From SZUA-430 sp034440175 (GTDB taxonomy: Bacteria; Pseudomonadota; Alphaproteobacteria; Micropepsales; Micropepsaceae): a DNA stretch of 64,000 bases. Position numbers and translations under genes: made by a program. The notes under the pieces are model-generated. The model had not been told where the DNA came from. It was given only the letters and a program-made list of their open reading frames with translations, and did no database searches. The DNA is taken from NCBI GenBank assembly GCA_034440175.1, contig JAWXBO010000134.1, positions 1-64,000 on the forward strand. The letters run 5' to 3'. Shown one piece after another: positions 9,194-16,651 of this stretch (the first letter of the stretch is position 1; each line of letters begins with the position of its first letter).

Positions 9194-9918
9194 ACTGTCC
9201 CCGTATAGGCGCGCGGCAGAAACTGCATCGTGGCGAGCAGATGCCCCAGATGCTCAGAATGATGCCCCAGGCGCCCGCCCCTGGCGCCGCGCCGTGGCGC
9301 CGGCACGTTGAGCGCCGCGCGCGCCAGCGTTGCGGCGATCCGCGCCTCCCACTCAGCGCCAAGCTCGCGCGGGTCGACGGCAATTCCTTCTGCAATCAAC
9401 GGCTCAAGGTGCGCATCGACATCGAACAGCTCGTCGCCAAAGCGCCACATCCACTCAAGCGCTTGCTCCATGCGCGCACGGCTTTCATCCGTGCCGTCGC
9501 CCAGCCTTACTACCCATTCGTTGGCAAAGCGCGCGTGATAGGCAACCTCTTTCACGGCTTTGGCTGCGATGGCCGCCAATGTCGCGTTCGCCGAGTCCGA
9601 GAGCTCGCGCAGCTGCAATTCCTGCCAGTTCGAAAACATAAACTGGCGCGCAATTGTTTGCGCGAAATCGCCGTTGGGCTGCTCAACGAGCAAACAGTTT
9701 TTGAAATCAAGCACATCGCGGTGAAAGGCGAGCCTGTCCGCGTCACCGGCCAGCGTCAAAAAATGCGTCGCCTGCCCCACCAGATCCAAACCGATATTGG
9801 CGAGCGACAGATCGAGCTCAAGCATCGGCGCATGCCCGCACCATTCCGACAGGCGCTGACCCAATATCAAGCTGTCGTCGCCGAGGCGAAGCGCATAGTC
9901 ACTGAGCGCGCGGTCCAT
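9187..9918 (-). CDS. paaC: Phenylacetyl-CoA epoxidase structural subunit PaaC
   Basis: PaaC is the non-catalytic ferritin-like partner of PaaA in the epoxidase core. The 243 residues start MDRALSDYALRLGDDSLILGQRL; upstream in-frame sequence is not conserved in character. The helical core includes NIGLDLVGQATHFL, KEVAYHARFANEWVVRLGDGTDES and WMWRFGDELF. Its ATG shares one base with the paaB stop (TGATG), and its own end overlaps paaD. Confidence 0.95.
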   Translation of the reverse strand: MDRALSDYALRLGDDSLILGQRLSEWCGHAPMLELDLSLANIGLDLVGQATHFLTLAGDADRLAFHRDVLDFKNCLLVEQPNGDFAQTIARQFMFSNWQELQLRELSDSANATLAAIAAKAVKEVAYHARFANEWVVRLGDGTDESRARMEQALEWMWRFGDELFDVDAHLEPLIAEGIAVDPRELGAEWEARIAATLARAALNVPAPRRGARGGRLGHHSEHLGHLLATMQFLPRAYTGTVW

Positions 9919-10202
9919 CAGATGTTCTTCACATTCTCGGGGATCACATAAAACGTCGGATGGCGATAGACCTTGTCTGCGGCCGGTTCGAACAGGGCCG
10001 CTGCTTCGCCGGGATCGGACGCCACAATCTGCGCCGATGGCACCACCCACAGACTGACACCTTCCATGCGCCGCGTATACGTGTCCCGCGCCGACTCCAG
10101 CGCCATGCGCGCGTCGGCGGCATGCACGCTGCCGGCATGTTTATGTGACAGGCCATGCTTCGCGCGAACGAACACTTCCCACAGCGGCCAATCGTTGCTC
10201 AT
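9918..10202 (-). CDS. paaB: Phenylacetyl-CoA epoxidase subunit PaaB
   Basis: PaaB is a small subunit required to assemble the PaaAC core into the active complex. The 94 residues start MSNDWPLWEVFVRAKHGLSHKHAGSVHA, the standard PaaB N-terminus, and include ALESARDTYTRR and SLWVVPSAQI. The start at 10202 was chosen because the longer frame adds only low-complexity basic sequence. It lies 4 bp after paaA and overlaps paaC by one base. Confidence 0.95.
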   Translation of the reverse strand: MSNDWPLWEVFVRAKHGLSHKHAGSVHAADARMALESARDTYTRRMEGVSLWVVPSAQIVASDPGEAAALFEPAADKVYRHPTFYVIPENVKNI

Positions 10203-10206
10203 TGCC

Positions 10207-11208
10207 CTACTCCGCTGCTGCTTTGACGGCGTGCTTCGCCGCATGTGCGGACGCCGCCTCACGCACCCAGGCGCCATCTTCCCATGCGGCGACACGCGCC
10301 TTCACGCGATCTTTGGCGACCGGACCTTCACCGCGGACGACGGCATAAAATTCTTCCCAATCGACCGGCCCGAAATCATACGAGCCACGCGCTTCGTTCC
10401 ATGCGAGCTTTGGGTCGGGAACCTTGAGCCCGATCGCATCGGCTTGCGGCACCGTGACATCGACAAACTTTTGCCGCAGATCGTCATTCGTCTCGCGCTT
10501 GATGCGCCAGCGGATCGATTGCGCCGTGTTGGGCGAATTGTCATCGGGCGGCCCGAACATCATCAGCGACGGCCACCACCAGCGGTCAAGCGCATCTTGT
10601 GCCATGCGCCGCTGCTCGGGCAAACCGCCCGCCATCACCGTCATGATTTCAAAACCCTGACGCTGATGGAAACTTTCCTCCTTGCAGATTTTCACCATCG
10701 CGCGCGCATAGGGACCGTAGGAGGTGCGCTGCAGCGGCACCTGATTCAAGATCGCGGCACCATCCACCAGCCAGCCAATCGCCCCGATGTCGGCCCAGGT
10801 CAAGGTAGGGTAATTGAAAATCGTCGAATATTTGGCGCGGCCGGAATGCAGCGCCTCGATCATCTCCTCGCGGCTGGTGCCCAGCGTTTCGGCGGCAGCG
10901 TAGAGATAAAGCCCATGCCCGCCTTCGTCTTGCACTTTGGCCAGCAGCACCGCCTTGCGCCGCAAACTTGGCGCCCTCGTGATCCAGTTGCCTTCGGGCA
11001 GCATGCCCACGATTTCGGAATGCGCGTGCTGGGACATCTGGCGCACCAGAGTTTTGCGGTAAGCCGCCGGCATCCAGTCCTTGGGCTCGATAAACTCATC
11101 CGCCGCGACGCGCGCCTCAAAGGCCGCCAGCTTTGCGGGATCTTCGGCGACCGGCACTTCACGCGGCGCAGGCTTTTTGTTTTTCTCTTCAAGTTCCGTG
11201 GTGTACAT
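10207..11208 (-). CDS. paaA: Phenylacetyl-CoA epoxidase catalytic subunit PaaA
   Basis: PaaA is the diiron oxygenase subunit that converts phenylacetyl-CoA to the ring-1,2-epoxide. The 333 residues include QDEGGHGLYLYAAAE near residue 118 and KEESFHQRQGFEIM near 198, the ExxH-type carboxylate/His ligand pairs of the diiron site. A tryptophan-rich stretch (DRWWWPSLMMFGPPDD) follows. It is the first gene of the paaABCDE operon and has a recognisable promoter upstream. No paaK or ring-opening paaZ is present in this window. Confidence 0.96.
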   Translation of the reverse strand: MYTTELEEKNKKPAPREVPVAEDPAKLAAFEARVAADEFIEPKDWMPAAYRKTLVRQMSQHAHSEIVGMLPEGNWITRAPSLRRKAVLLAKVQDEGGHGLYLYAAAETLGTSREEMIEALHSGRAKYSTIFNYPTLTWADIGAIGWLVDGAAILNQVPLQRTSYGPYARAMVKICKEESFHQRQGFEIMTVMAGGLPEQRRMAQDALDRWWWPSLMMFGPPDDNSPNTAQSIRWRIKRETNDDLRQKFVDVTVPQADAIGLKVPDPKLAWNEARGSYDFGPVDWEEFYAVVRGEGPVAKDRVKARVAAWEDGAWVREAASAHAAKHAVKAAAE

Positions 11209-11246
11209 CGGCGAGCAAACTCGTTCACGATTGCAGCGGCGAAACT

Positions 11247-11275
11247 AGAGTAGGGCATTGCCCGCAAAGGGTCAA
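11247..11275 (-). promoter_or_regulatory. Predicted sigma-70 promoter of paaABCDE
   Basis: On the minus strand TTGACC (11275-11270) and TACTCT (11252-11247) are separated by 17 bp, about 40 bp before the paaA ATG. The match to the consensus -35 and -10 is good. I see no clear PaaR or PaaX operator palindrome. Confidence 0.5.
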
Positions 11276-11345
11276 TTATTCCGGCGCAATCACCGTGAGG
11301 CCAATCCCGCGCGAAAGGGCCTGCAGCGCCGCAAATCAACATACA

Positions 11346-11690
11346 CTATCGAACGACTGTGAACGACGCACCATTCCAAGCCACGCTTGTAGATATGCCA
11401 CCGCTGTCCGCTGTAAAGGCAACGGCCTCTGCTGCTGTGAATGGCGTATGGCGTCCTCCGAAGACGTTGGGCCGTGCCGGCACGAGATCCATGCGATAGG
11501 CACCAATGTGTGCAGTCAGGGCGCCCTCAGTCACCCAGACCTGCGTCTCGCGGACCGGTGTCTTCCGACCTGTTGACAAGACGATACATGAAGCTTGACA
11601 ATAGAAGGGCTGGCCGAAGTCGAGATTGTAGCTTGCCATTAGAGGAGTATTGCACATGGCCAGGTACGGCGCTTCGTCCCGGTAAGGCAC
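11346..11690 (-). CDS. Hypothetical protein, doubtful start
   Basis: A frame of up to 114 residues ending WNGASFTVVR. The part from about residue 50 (TQVWVTEGALTAHIGAYRMDLVP) looks like regular beta-rich protein, whereas the first 17 residues do not. The outer start is a GTG with an AGGGA run right against it; an ATG at 11639 would give 97 residues. No family is recognised. It lies in a low-density stretch between paaA and a membrane-protein gene, so it may also be a remnant. Confidence 0.3.
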   Translation of the reverse strand: MPYRDEAPYLAMCNTPLMASYNLDFGQPFYCQASCIVLSTGRKTPVRETQVWVTEGALTAHIGAYRMDLVPARPNVFGGRHTPFTAAEAVAFTADSGGISTSVAWNGASFTVVR

Positions 11691-11842
11691 TCCCTACGAC
11701 GACGCGTCTGTGGCTCAAACACGCCAGGACGAAGGTAACAGAGCGTGGAGGGCTACGGTGACTGTGTACATAATTGACTCACCACAACCGCGCCTCTGGC
11801 GCGGTCCGCAGCCGAACGGAGTTAAGTGCACTGTTTCCGAAA

Positions 11843-12520
11843 TTATCGCGAAAGCGTGCGTTGCGCCATGCCTATGAAATAGGTCGCCCACAGGGAAATC
11901 CCTACAAACTTTGCACTGTCTTCCCAAAAAAACTGCCATTGATGGAGTATGCTCAGAAGCATTTTGTCGAAGATATCGGATGCCATCGAGATGCTCAAAA
12001 AGAACAAAGCCGCCGCCAGCAACCATGGGCGAAACGCTAGGAAGTGGCGCCACCAGCGAAATGTGATCGCCGCAGCAGTTGCCGCGATCAACGCGTAAAC
12101 AAGCTGCTGAGGGATTCCAAAGTTGCGTGGAAATAGACGATCATGAAACTCGTAAAAATCATCTGCCGCCAGATACAGTGAAAACAGACCCACGGCCAAG
12201 ACGTGCCACGGTATCTGCCGGCCGGTCTCGCGCGCGACTGAAAACGCGAATAAACAACACGTTGCCGTCGCAACCATGAGAAACGCGCCGAGACTCGATG
12301 CGACCGCCACAAACGGATGAAATTTGGCAAGAACCGCCATGTCCCTTGTAAACATTTGGACTGGAATGCCGTAGGTGAGGCTTGTCCACGCGATCAGCGA
12401 CAGAACGGCAATCGCAAACGCCGGCAATATGAATAAGGGCACTTGCCGCAGCAGGCTTGCGGCCCCAAACGACGCCGACCGTCCCGAAGGGGACGCCTTC
12501 CACTCACCGACAGACACCAT
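11843..12520 (-). CDS. Polytopic membrane protein with conserved acidic/His motifs, unknown function
   Basis: 225 residues with about six transmembrane helices (for example LFILPAFAIAVLSLIAW, FVAVASSLGAFLMVATATCCLFAF, LVYALIAATAAAITF). Polar motifs sit at helix ends: LAADDFYEFHDRLFP near residue 125 and SDIFDKML plus WEDSAKFVGISLW near residues 185-210. Clustered Asp, Glu and His within membrane segments are seen in intramembrane hydrolases and metal-binding proteins, but I cannot name the family. The ATG has AAGGTGAG upstream. It is flanked by non-coding DNA of lower GC. Confidence 0.65.
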   Translation of the reverse strand: MVSVGEWKASPSGRSASFGAASLLRQVPLFILPAFAIAVLSLIAWTSLTYGIPVQMFTRDMAVLAKFHPFVAVASSLGAFLMVATATCCLFAFSVARETGRQIPWHVLAVGLFSLYLAADDFYEFHDRLFPRNFGIPQQLVYALIAATAAAITFRWWRHFLAFRPWLLAAALFFLSISMASDIFDKMLLSILHQWQFFWEDSAKFVGISLWATYFIGMAQRTLSR

Positions 12521-12793
12521 GGCTCACCTTCACGTACAGTGGAATCACAAGCAGCACGCACTCTAGCACCGCTCTGCGCATGCAGGCCAAATGACTGCTT
12601 GGGATGCCGCTCTTTAGGCCCGCACCGCTTGGACTTAATTGATCGCCATGGACTCCCGGTAAGGTGGCATTTGCGCGAAATAGCGCACGGAACCAAGTAA
12701 ACAATGCGTAACCCGCTTCACGATGTGGGAACGATGCCATCACCGACGCACTTACCCCTCACTCGACCACTATCTGCCAAGGAGGCAACTCAT

Positions 12794-13312
12794 ATGTCGG
12801 AATCACAGTCCGGTTCGGTGACCGGAAAAACAGCCGCAAAATCCGCAACCAGATTCTACGTGAAGGCGACGCCAGAAGGGCGTCACAGCATCACGCCCTT
12901 CATAACTGTCGATGGAGCAGCGAATTTTATTGAGTTTGCAAAGAAGGCGTTCAACGCCAAGGAAAGCATGACAATGCCGGGCGACAAACCCGGAATGATC
13001 GGCCACGCTGAGCTGAAAATCGGCGACAGCCACATCATGCTCATGGACCCCATGGAGGGTGGTTTCAAAGCCTCACCTGCGTCGCTCTACATTTACGTCG
13101 ATGACGTGGATGCGACTTACAAGCGCGCGCTCCAGGCGGGCGCCACCCAAATCAAAGACGGGGTGGCGGATCAGTTCTATGGCGACCGCATGGGATGCGT
13201 GAAGGATTTCGCCGGCAATACCTAGTGGATCGCAACACACATCGAAGACGTGCCGCCCGACGAATTGAAAAAGCGTCACGCTGCTATGATGCAAAAGATG
13301 CAGAAGCACTAA
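12794..13312 (+). pseudogene. PhnB-like VOC protein interrupted by an amber codon
   Basis: The frame from ATG 12794 (AAGGAGG upstream) runs 143 codons and meets TAG at 13223-13225. In the same frame, without a shift, it continues for 28 sense codons to TAA 13310-13312. The fold is a PhnB/glyoxalase-like VOC domain (HSITPFITVDGAANFIEFAKKAF, SLYIYVDDVDATYKRAL). The stop falls inside the motif GNT*WIATHIEDVPPDELKKR, where relatives normally have GN-x-W-W, so a single TGG to TAG change explains it. Truncation removes the last beta strand and tail. It is either a recent pseudogene or, less likely, a read-through gene. Confidence 0.75.
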
Positions 13313-13391
13313 ACTTTCAACTCGTCATGAACGGCTTGGCGCGACGGCGTGTCCCGCTTTTGGCCACATGAGAACCCTCAAAGGAAACGAT

Positions 13392-13742
13392 ATGAGTTAC
13401 ATCGACGGATTTGTGCTTGCTGTTCCCAAGAACAACAAGCAGGCCTATCTCGAACACGCGCGCAAAGGCTTACCGCTCTTCAAAGAGTTCGGCGCAACGC
13501 GCATGGTCGAATGCTGGGGCGACGACGTTCCCGACGGCAAGGTCACCGACTTCCGCCGCGCGGTGAAAGCCGAAGACGGCGAAGCGGTGATTTTCAGCTG
13601 GATCGAATGGCCGTCGAAGGACGCGCGCGACAAGGGTATGGCAAAGGTAATGCAAGACCCGCGCATGAAGGCAATGAACGACATGCCCTTCGACGGCAAA
13701 CGCATGATCATGGGTGGCTTCGCCCCGATCCTCGACCAGTAA
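13392..13742 (+). CDS. DUF1428 family protein (YbaA-like)
   Basis: 116 residues starting MSYIDGFVLAVPKNNKQAY, preceded by AAAGGAA. The DUF1428 landmarks are visible: YIDGFVLAVP, ECWGDDVPDGKVTDFRRAVKA, VIFSWIEWPSKDARD and the closing PFDGKRMIMGGFAPILD. Family members are small ferredoxin-fold dimeric cytosolic proteins of unknown role, often next to VOC/PhnB genes as here (80 bp after the broken VOC gene). It may have been co-transcribed with that gene. Confidence 0.9.
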   Translation: MSYIDGFVLAVPKNNKQAYLEHARKGLPLFKEFGATRMVECWGDDVPDGKVTDFRRAVKAEDGEAVIFSWIEWPSKDARDKGMAKVMQDPRMKAMNDMPFDGKRMIMGGFAPILDQ

Positions 13743-13763
13743 CAATCGCGCATACTTGAGCAT

Positions 13764-13796
13764 CGCAACGGAGCGCCTTTCGAACGCTCCGTTGCG
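13764..13796 (+). terminator. Hairpin after the DUF1428 gene (terminator-like)
   Basis: Perfect 12-bp stem CGCAACGGAGCG / CGCTCCGTTGCG with a 9-base loop, 21 bp after the stop codon. There is no T-run behind it, so it may be a weak or Rho-linked terminator, or simply a 3' stabilising hairpin. Confidence 0.45.
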
Positions 13797-13867
13797 CGTG
13801 CACATCACGTCTTCCGCCGATGAGACGCCGGCGCTGCGAGGGTAAGCGCCTCTCCGCGACACGCAGG

Positions 13868-13954
13868 AATTAAGGGGACGATATAGGCAATTGCCTTGAA
13901 TCAATCGTGCCTCGTGCCCTTGACTTTGCAATTACTTATATCGTCCCCTTAATT
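13868..13954. mobile_element. Miniature inverted-repeat element (full copy)
   Basis: 87 bp bounded by a perfect 18-bp inverted repeat, AATTAAGGGGACGATATA and its complement. There is no coding capacity. The inner sequence, read on the minus strand, is repeated for 59 bp at 46938-46996 with about 90% identity. Size, perfect ends and a second partial copy fit a non-autonomous REP/MITE-type element; the mobilising enzyme is not in the window. The rest of the 739-bp gap (13743-14481) holds the hairpin at 13764, two further repeats and no convincing gene. Confidence 0.75.
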
Positions 13955-14191
13955 ACATGAGGGCATAGCCCAAGCCGAAATCCGGCAAATGCGGCGACAG
14001 GTTTTTGGCACCCTTGACGTCTGTTTTAGCTCGAGCCGGTCTCACAAGGGCCTGCGCATCCGCAACCTCGCCGCCAACGATGCGCGGGCGCTGGTCGAGG
14101 TGTTGCGGACATGGCGACGCCAGCCAGGTCAACGCCTCAATTAGCCCGTGATGACGCGGTGCGCCGCCCACATTGTTTCCGGGCACTGAAA

Positions 14192-14220
14192 GGGCCGGCT
14201 GGAAGCCTGCGCTCCCAGGG
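14192..14220. repeat. Short GCCGGCTGGAAGC repeat, copy 1
   Basis: GGGCCGGCTGGAAGCCTGCG followed by CTCCCAGGG. A close match lies at 47209-47237. It is part of the gene-free interval before paaG. Confidence 0.5.
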
Positions 14221-14374
14221 GTTTAGTGCTCTGTCACCGTAATCTATACCAGGCCCGGTCCGCGCGCCAGACGAGTGCCGGTGCCAAGCGACTGCTCGGC
14301 TGGCGAGCCCCGGCCTTCGGCTGCGACGATTGTCGATTGGGCGGAAAGCCTTTACGCGACGGGCGCCTGTCAAC

Positions 14375-14430
14375 AGGACAGGTGAGACAGGACAGTGTTT
14401 TTGGACTGTGTTCTGTGTCCTGTTTGTCCT
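14375..14430. repeat. Nested inverted repeat upstream of paaG
   Basis: ACAGGACA (14387-14394) pairs with TGTCCTGT (14416-14423), and outside it AGGACA (14375-14380) pairs with TGTCCT (14425-14430). The structure ends about 50 bp before the paaG ATG. It could be an RNA hairpin in the leader, an operator, or another mobile-element remnant. Confidence 0.5.
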
Positions 14431-14481
14431 AAAATGAAAGGCGCATCTCCTCCGATTTTTGTCCTGCAGGAAATCCGACAC

Positions 14482-15267
14482 ATGGAAACCATTCTCTTTG
14501 ACGTCGCCAACGGCGCGGCGACGCTGACCCTCAACCGCCCCGAGCGGCTGAACAGCTTTAATGTGCAAATGCACGGCGAGGTGGCGGCGGCACTGAATCT
14601 GGTCGAGGAGGACGCCTCCATCCGCGCCCTGCTGATCACGGGTGCGGGCCGCGGCTTTTGTGCGGGGCAGGATTTGTCTGATCGCGCCGTTGCTCCCGGT
14701 GGCGATGGCGTCGATCTGGGGGAGTCGATCGAGCAGCGCTACAATCCGCTGATCCGCCGCCTGGTCGCTTTGCCCAAGCCGGTGATCTGCGCGGTCAACG
14801 GGGTTGCGGCCGGGGCCGGCGCCAACATCGCCTTTGCCGCCGACATTGTGCTGGCGGCGAAGTCGGCGCGGTTCATTCAATCGTTCGCCAATATCGGACT
14901 GGTTCCGGATTCCGGCGGCACCTGGATCCTGCCGCGACTTGCTGGCCAAGCGCGCGCCATGGGATTGGCGCTGACCGGCGAGGCGCTTGGTGCGGAAAAA
15001 GCCGAGAGCTGGGGGTTGATCTGGCGCGCAGTCGATGACGATCAATTGCAGGCGGAGGCCGCCAAACTGCTGGAGAAATTTGCCGGGGGTCCGACCAGAG
15101 GGTTGGGCGCCACAAAGCTCGCGATCCGCAAAGCGTGGGCGTCAACGCTTGATCAGCAACTCGACCTTGAGCGCGACCTGCAGCGCAGCCTCGGCCGGTC
15201 GCACGATTATGGCGAGGGGGTTGCAGCCTTCTCGGAAAAGCGGGCAGCGAAATTTTTGGGCAGCTAG
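14482..15267 (+). CDS. paaG: Enoyl-CoA hydratase/isomerase, PaaG type
   Basis: Predicted 2-(1,2-epoxy-1,2-dihydrophenyl)acetyl-CoA isomerase, which turns the PaaABCE product into the oxepin-CoA. The 262 residues form a single crotonase domain. GRGFCAGQDLSDR near residue 58 is the PaaG form of the first oxyanion-hole segment, and AVNGVAAGAGANIAFAADIVLAA near 103 is the second. FANIGLVPDSGGTWILPRL carries the active-site Asp used by isomerases. The start at 14482 is the only Met close to the family N-terminus. It is not linked to paaABCDE and is convergent with an SDR gene, overlapping it by 4 bp. Confidence 0.9.
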   Translation: METILFDVANGAATLTLNRPERLNSFNVQMHGEVAAALNLVEEDASIRALLITGAGRGFCAGQDLSDRAVAPGGDGVDLGESIEQRYNPLIRRLVALPKPVICAVNGVAAGAGANIAFAADIVLAAKSARFIQSFANIGLVPDSGGTWILPRLAGQARAMGLALTGEALGAEKAESWGLIWRAVDDDQLQAEAAKLLEKFAGGPTRGLGATKLAIRKAWASTLDQQLDLERDLQRSLGRSHDYGEGVAAFSEKRAAKFLGS

Positions 15268-15998
15268 AGGATCAGCCCGCCATCAACCGGAATGGTTTGC
15301 CCCACCACATAGGCCGCCAGCGGTGAGGCCAGAAACAAGGCCACGCCCGCCATGTCTTGCGGCGTGCCCAGGCGCCTGAGCGGGATGCCTTCGAGTGTCG
15401 CTTCCAACCTTTCGGGATTGGACGTCGTGACTTTCGTGAGCTTGGTGTCAACCAGACCCGGCGCGATGCCGTTGACGCGGATGCCGTCACCCGCCCATGC
15501 TTCTGCCAGCGTGCGCGTCAGGCCCACGGCACCGGTCTTCGAGGCATTGTAGGCCGGATTGCCGCGTGTCGAATGATAGGCCGCGGTCGATGACACAGTG
15601 ATCAACGAGCCCTTGCTTGCCGCCAGCATGTCGTGGAACTTGATCGCGCAGGCCATCAGGCTGTTCAGGTTTAGATCCATGACTTTCTGGAAGCCATCCA
15701 TCTGAAACTCGCCGCGTTTGTAGACGACCGTGCCCTGGCTCAACACCAGCACGTCAAGCGTCTTGAAGTTGGGCTTCAGGGTTTCAACGGTAACAAAATC
15801 GGACACGTCAACTTGCGCATAATGAAGACCGCTTAAATCCGACCCTTCATCAACGTTGTAGTCGCCGGCTTTGGGGCGCGTGCCCCAGACATGAACGACA
15901 GCGCCGTGCTTGCGAAAGCCCTGGGCGATGCCGTTGCCGATGCCGCTCGAGCCGCCAACGACCAGAACCGTTTTGCCGGTGAAGTCGAGTTCACTCAT
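15264..15998 (-). CDS. Short-chain dehydrogenase/reductase
   Basis: NAD(P)-dependent oxidoreductase of 244 residues with all classical SDR landmarks: GGSSGIGNGIAQGF (cofactor turn), SQGTVVYKRG in the NNAG position, catalytic Ser in ITVSSTAAYHS, YNASK (Tyr and Lys), and the C-terminal VDGGLIL. It starts 5 bp after the stop of efp on the same strand, so it probably shares the efp transcript. The substrate cannot be inferred; a 3-hydroxyacyl-CoA or sugar alcohol is possible. Confidence 0.88.
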   Translation of the reverse strand: MSELDFTGKTVLVVGGSSGIGNGIAQGFRKHGAVVHVWGTRPKAGDYNVDEGSDLSGLHYAQVDVSDFVTVETLKPNFKTLDVLVLSQGTVVYKRGEFQMDGFQKVMDLNLNSLMACAIKFHDMLAASKGSLITVSSTAAYHSTRGNPAYNASKTGAVGLTRTLAEAWAGDGIRVNGIAPGLVDTKLTKVTTSNPERLEATLEGIPLRRLGTPQDMAGVALFLASPLAAYVVGQTIPVDGGLIL

Positions 15999-16003
15999 GC
16001 GGC

Positions 16004-16573
16004 TCAGTCTTTCGCGCGTTCGACGTACGAGCCATCTTCGGTGTTGACCACGATGCGCGTGCCCAAATTGATGTGCGGAGGGACCGCCGACTTGACGCCA
16101 TTCGACAGTCTGGCAGGCTTGAACGACGACGATGCGGTTTGCCCCTTGACGACCGGTTCGGTGTCCACCACCTCAAGCACCACGCGCGAGGGGATCTCGA
16201 TGGCGACCGCCACGCCGTTGTGCAGGCTCAGCGTCACTTCCATGTTCTCCTGGAGGTAGACCGCCATGTCTCCCAGGATTTCGGCCGGGACGTGCGACTG
16301 GTCGAAATGTTCGGGATCCATGAAGACGTAGGCGTCACCGTCCTTGTACAGGTAGTTGTTCTTGCGCATGTCCAGGAACGCTTTTTCAAGGCTGTCGGTT
16401 GTTTTGTAGCGATCATTTACCTTGACCCCGTCGCTGATCCGACGCATCTCAATTTGCGTCGTTGGCGTGCCCTTGCCGGGGTGAAAATTTTCAGCTGTTA
16501 GGACCACATAGAGCTTGCCATCCTTGTCGATGACATTCCCTTTGCGCACATTGCTCGCGATGACAGAAACCAC
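16004..16573 (-). CDS. efp: Translation elongation factor P
   Basis: EF-P rescues ribosomes stalled on polyproline. The 189 residues fit the family (about 188). A GTG start at 16571-16573 follows AAGGAGA; with this start the modifiable lysine of HPGKGTPTTQIEMRRISDG is exactly Lys34. The KOW-like N-domain and two OB domains are complete (YVFMDPEHFDQ, VVLEVVDTEPVVKGQTASSSFKPA). It is divergent from epmA across 78 bp, matching its dependence on EpmA/EpmB. The frame stays open far upstream on the antisense of epmA, which has no coding character. Confidence 0.96.
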   Translation of the reverse strand: MVSVIASNVRKGNVIDKDGKLYVVLTAENFHPGKGTPTTQIEMRRISDGVKVNDRYKTTDSLEKAFLDMRKNNYLYKDGDAYVFMDPEHFDQSHVPAEILGDMAVYLQENMEVTLSLHNGVAVAIEIPSRVVLEVVDTEPVVKGQTASSSFKPARLSNGVKSAVPPHINLGTRIVVNTEDGSYVERAKD

Positions 16574-16651
16574 TGCGTTCTCCTTATTTGCGCTGGGTGA
16601 TAGCAGCGCGGCGGCGCTTCGCCAAGATGCCCGTGCCCGGCAAGGCGCGGC

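Noticed and set aside
13953..14186. 77-codon minus-strand frame beside the miniature element
   Set aside because: It starts outside any ribosome site, overlaps the mobile element at one end and shows no family resemblance.
14137..15045. 302-codon minus-strand frame opposite paaG
   Set aside because: paaG on the other strand has the full crotonase signature; the shadow frame has no domain.
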